64,000 bases of DNA, from assembly GCF_026210795.1 (NCBI RefSeq), contig NC_089449.1:2542001-2606000 (forward strand), written 5' to 3'. The translations under genes were made by a program, and so were the position numbers. Of this stretch, positions 61,549-64,000 are shown one piece after another. Source of the stretch: Rhizophagus irregularis (taxonomy: Eukaryota; Glomeromycota; Glomeromycetes; Glomerales; Glomeraceae). The notes beneath the pieces were generated by a model. That model saw nothing but the letters and a program-made list of their open reading frames with translations, made no database searches and was not told the DNA's origin. The stretch's first letter is position 1. Each line of letters begins with the position of its first letter.

Positions 61549-62219
61549 ATATTATTAACAACATATCAAGCATGGTTAATCGGTGATTTGGGTTTATCGC
61601 AACCTGCGAATAGCACTTTATTAAATAACAAAATATATGGAGTAATACCTTATATTGCACCAGAAATATTTAAAGGTGCTAAATTTTCAAAAGAATCTGA
61701 TATTTATAGTTTAGGTATGGTTATGTGGGAATTAACAACAGGCTGTAAACCTTTTAATGACGTTAACATGATACCAAACTTATTTATAAAATTATTGATG
61801 GTAAACGACCTGAAATTACAAATGATACACCCGAATGTTTTGCTAATTTAATGAAAGAATGTTTGAATTCTGACCCATTGAAAAGACCTTCTATAAATCA
61901 AATTATTGAAATTTCTTATAATTGGTATAAAAATAAGCTTGCAAACCAATTCAAACTAGCTGAAAGTAAAAGAATAGAATTAATACAATTGAAAGAACTT
62001 GGTCCAAAAAAACCTCATTCAGGAGCAATTTTTACAAGTAGATCGTTAGCCTCTTTGATTTCCGCTACAAATTTATCATTGAATAATATGAATCGAGGTA
62101 CAGTACACAACATATTACCTTTAATATTTCAAATTATAAATTTTTATTTTAACAAATAAATATTTAGAATACATAACAAAGGAACACTGTCTCGATATAA
62201 GTATTAATCAATTATAATT

Positions 62220-62667
62220 TATACTAGTAAATCACTATCTCTAATTCCTGAATCAGAATCAATCAATTCATCTTCAAGAATTTCATTTGACATGAAACAA
62301 GGTATGTACCATAAATAATAATATAGTATACAGTATATTGATAGATGATAAAAAATATTAAATTGATTTTAACTTTCTATTTAAATTCAAGAATACATTT
62401 CAAAGGAATATGAGCTTGATATAAATAAAAATCAATGGTATTTTTATATTTATTCGTGATATTACAAAAATGAAATTTAGTTTATTTATATTAAATTTTA
62501 GTTTATCGTTTCAAAGCTCTTCCAATATTTATCACTCAAATGTGATTTACCCTAGTAGACTGTTAAATCAATTGATTTCAACTGTAAATTCTTCTAAAAA
62601 GCGTAATATTGAAGAATTAGAAATTGAAGTTCGAAATGATCGAAACAATGGTATGGAATTTAATTAA
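62220..62667 (+). pseudogene. Kinase C-terminal tail fragments
   Basis: Short open pieces follow the kinase stop. One reads SKSLSLIPESESINSSSRIS near 62226-62290. Another (62470-62667) reads SNIYHSNVIYPSRLL, then STVNSSKKRNIEELEIEVRN. They resemble the regulatory tails that end this kinase family (SAIYTSRSL-like), perhaps from decayed terminal exons or a neighbouring copy. Confidence 0.4.
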
Positions 62668-62738
62668 TATTAATTATAATACACAATGTTTTAATCTTAT
62701 TGTTTTTAATCAATATAGGAAAACATATTAAAATCGAA

Positions 62739-62921
62739 TCCCAGTAAAAAGTTCTTGTACCAAATATAGGCCAATTATGAAATGAGCCCATTCGGTATAA
62801 AATTTGGCCATATTTATTTTAATTTTATCCCATTTATGGTCCAATTTTTCGTACCAAACGGGCTCATGTATAAATTCAATACAAACCTAATATGAATTCA
62901 GTACAGGACTTTTTACTGGGA
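62739..62921. mobile_element. 183-bp MITE
   Basis: The left end TCCCAGTAAAAAGTTCTTGT and, inverted, TCCCAGTAAAAAGTCCTGTA are followed by an inner inverted pair (ATGAGCCCATTCGGTA against ATGAGCCCGTTTGGTA). It is almost entirely foldback and has no coding capacity. No clear target duplication. Confidence 0.8.
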
Positions 62922-63180
62922 ATAACTTAAATTCAAATATGAAGTACCGACAGCATTACATTTTTTGGCGTATTTTTCTTACTTTTAAATATATATATCA
63001 TATCTTTTATTTATATGTATAAATTACTTTTAATTAAATAAACGTATAATACATTTATATAATAATTTATAATCATTTTTTAAGTATCCTCAAACTATAA
63101 GGAATTTACACTTTTAAATTTTGGAAAATATAATTAAGTTATTAAATCTAGCTTTTCAAATTTTAATCGACTTTATTGCA

Positions 63181-64000
63181 TATATTAACCCAAAGATAAG
63201 ATTTTCTGGTAATTTTTATCTTTAAGGGGAAAAAATTTTAGTCGATCATCCCATTTTGACCAGATTTTCGCCAAAATTTTCCCATTCCATTTTTAAAAAT
63301 CACCACATGCACAGTTGCCGTGGATACGAAAAAAATTGCCTTTTTGGTAAAAAAGTCTCCAGTTAATCTTTATATTATTATGTACTTGTACATGTACATG
63401 AACATGAACATGTACATGAACATGAACATGAACATGAACATGAACATGTACAGTACATGTACATGTACAGAGAAAGTGAACATTCACTATGGAAACTTTT
63501 TGCGCTGAGTTTAACTGTGCTGCTCAAAAAGAATGTTAACTTGACAGATCATGAAATAGTATGTTGATCATTTTTTATTAAAATGTGAAAAAAAAAATTT
63601 TTTTTTTAATCAAAAACGTCAAAAATTTGACGTTTTTGTGATTGAAAAATAAAAAAAAAATTGATTTTTTTTAATCAAAACGTCAGACTTGACGTTTTTG
63701 TGATTGAAAAATCAAAATTAATTGATTTTTTTAATCAAAAACGTCAAAATAATTGATTTTTTTAATCAACTTGACGTTTTTGTGATTAAAAAATCAAAAA
63801 AAAAAATGATTTTTTTAATCAAAAACGTCAGACTTGACGTTTCTGTGATTAAAAAATCAAAAAAAATGATTTTTTAATCAAAAACGTCAGACTTGACGTT
63901 TCTGTGATTAAAAAATCAAAAAAAAATGATTTTTTTAATCAAAAACGTCAGACTTGACGTTTCTGTGATTAAAAAATCAAAAAAAAATGATTTTTTAATC
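63181..64000 (-). mobile_element. Composite foldback element, copy 3, inverted and cut by the window edge
   Basis: From TATATTAACCCAAAGATAAG onward this is the reverse complement of copy 2 from 61551 leftward: the 185-bp terminal piece, the TACATG microsatellite, the CAGCACAGTTAAACTCAGCG-type unique tail (as its complement), and then the hairpin array, still running at base 64000. It makes a large inverted repeat with copy 2 around the kinase 3' end. Confidence 0.88.

Larger units (their letters stand above)
54189..62159 (+). pseudogene. Protein kinase gene split by two foldback-element insertions
   Basis: Kinase of the expanded Rhizophagus type with a Cys-rich leader. Coding pieces: 54189-54853 (MESMSVSLNSKSCPVP..., one shift near 54449, then KWCQYCLIIYIGCRYCLTTN), 57097-57350 (NRHPFYEPFKPQEVYDF; glycine loop EGGYGIIYSA; AVKRLF lysine), 57416-57609 (EYANGGNLHNYL), 57674-57728 (IHRDLHSGN), and 61549-62159 (GDLGLSQPAN, IAPE, SDIYSLGMVMWEL). 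Small GT-AG introns lie at 57351-57415 and 57610-57673. Removing 54854-57096 and 57729-61548 rejoins the frame as HQ-LADFANR and HSGN-ILLTTYQ, so both insertions lie inside exons. A further base is missing near 61767. With these lesions it is almost certainly inactive. Intact relatives would phosphorylate Ser/Thr/Tyr in signalling; substrates unknown. Confidence 0.82.

Overview
The window looks like nuclear DNA from an arbuscular mycorrhizal fungus close to Rhizophagus irregularis (Glomeromycotina). The evidence is strong AT-richness, short (about 60-100 nt) GT-AG introns, and several families typical of that genome: Sel1-repeat/protein kinase fusions with a Cys-pair leader before the catalytic domain, small F-box proteins with a Cys-pair zinc motif, SAM-domain proteins, and dense nested transposons. 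There is no bacterial gene organisation, rRNA, tRNA or CRISPR. This assignment comes from recognising protein families by eye, not from a search. Layout: 0-5 kb holds the end of a membrane protein gene, an apparently intact F-box gene and decayed copies of it. 5.4-12.1 kb (minus strand) is one very large gene with 48 Sel1 repeats followed by a kinase domain, broken by a single missing base. 12.6-13.8 kb is a terminal-inverted-repeat element with a purine-rich core. 14.4-18.1 kb is a truncated non-LTR retrotransposon (LINE). 18.1-25.6 kb is a probable CMC-type DNA transposon with two divergent decayed genes, itself invaded by two MITEs. 25.7-30.5 kb holds a pogo-like TA-inserted element, a foldback MITE with a perfect 8-bp duplication, and a retroposed element carrying a 622-codon frame interrupted only by three TGA codons. 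30.7-37.1 kb is a DD34E Tc1-like transposase split by a 6.1-kb CACTA element whose transposase (7 exons, 939 aa) and companion protein (7 exons, 310 aa) both keep their reading frames. 37.2-41.4 kb contains a decayed SAM-domain gene and a decayed UDP-glycosyltransferase gene. 42-46.5 kb is gene-poor, with a Helitron-like end and another inverted-repeat element. 46.7-50.3 kb holds two more F-box genes and their remnants. 50.3-54.2 kb has no gene that I can see. 54.2-62.2 kb is a protein kinase gene whose coding exons are split by two copies (2.2 and 3.8 kb) of a composite foldback element that carries long arrays of paired hairpins built on ACGTCA/TGACGT. A third, inverted copy runs off the right edge. 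In functional terms the host genes belong to expanded signalling and ubiquitin-adaptor families, and most of the rest is layered mobile DNA. The most notable items are the intact CACTA element with its uncharacterised partner protein, the composite foldback/hairpin-array element inside kinase exons, and the TGA-only interrupted frame in the retroposed element.
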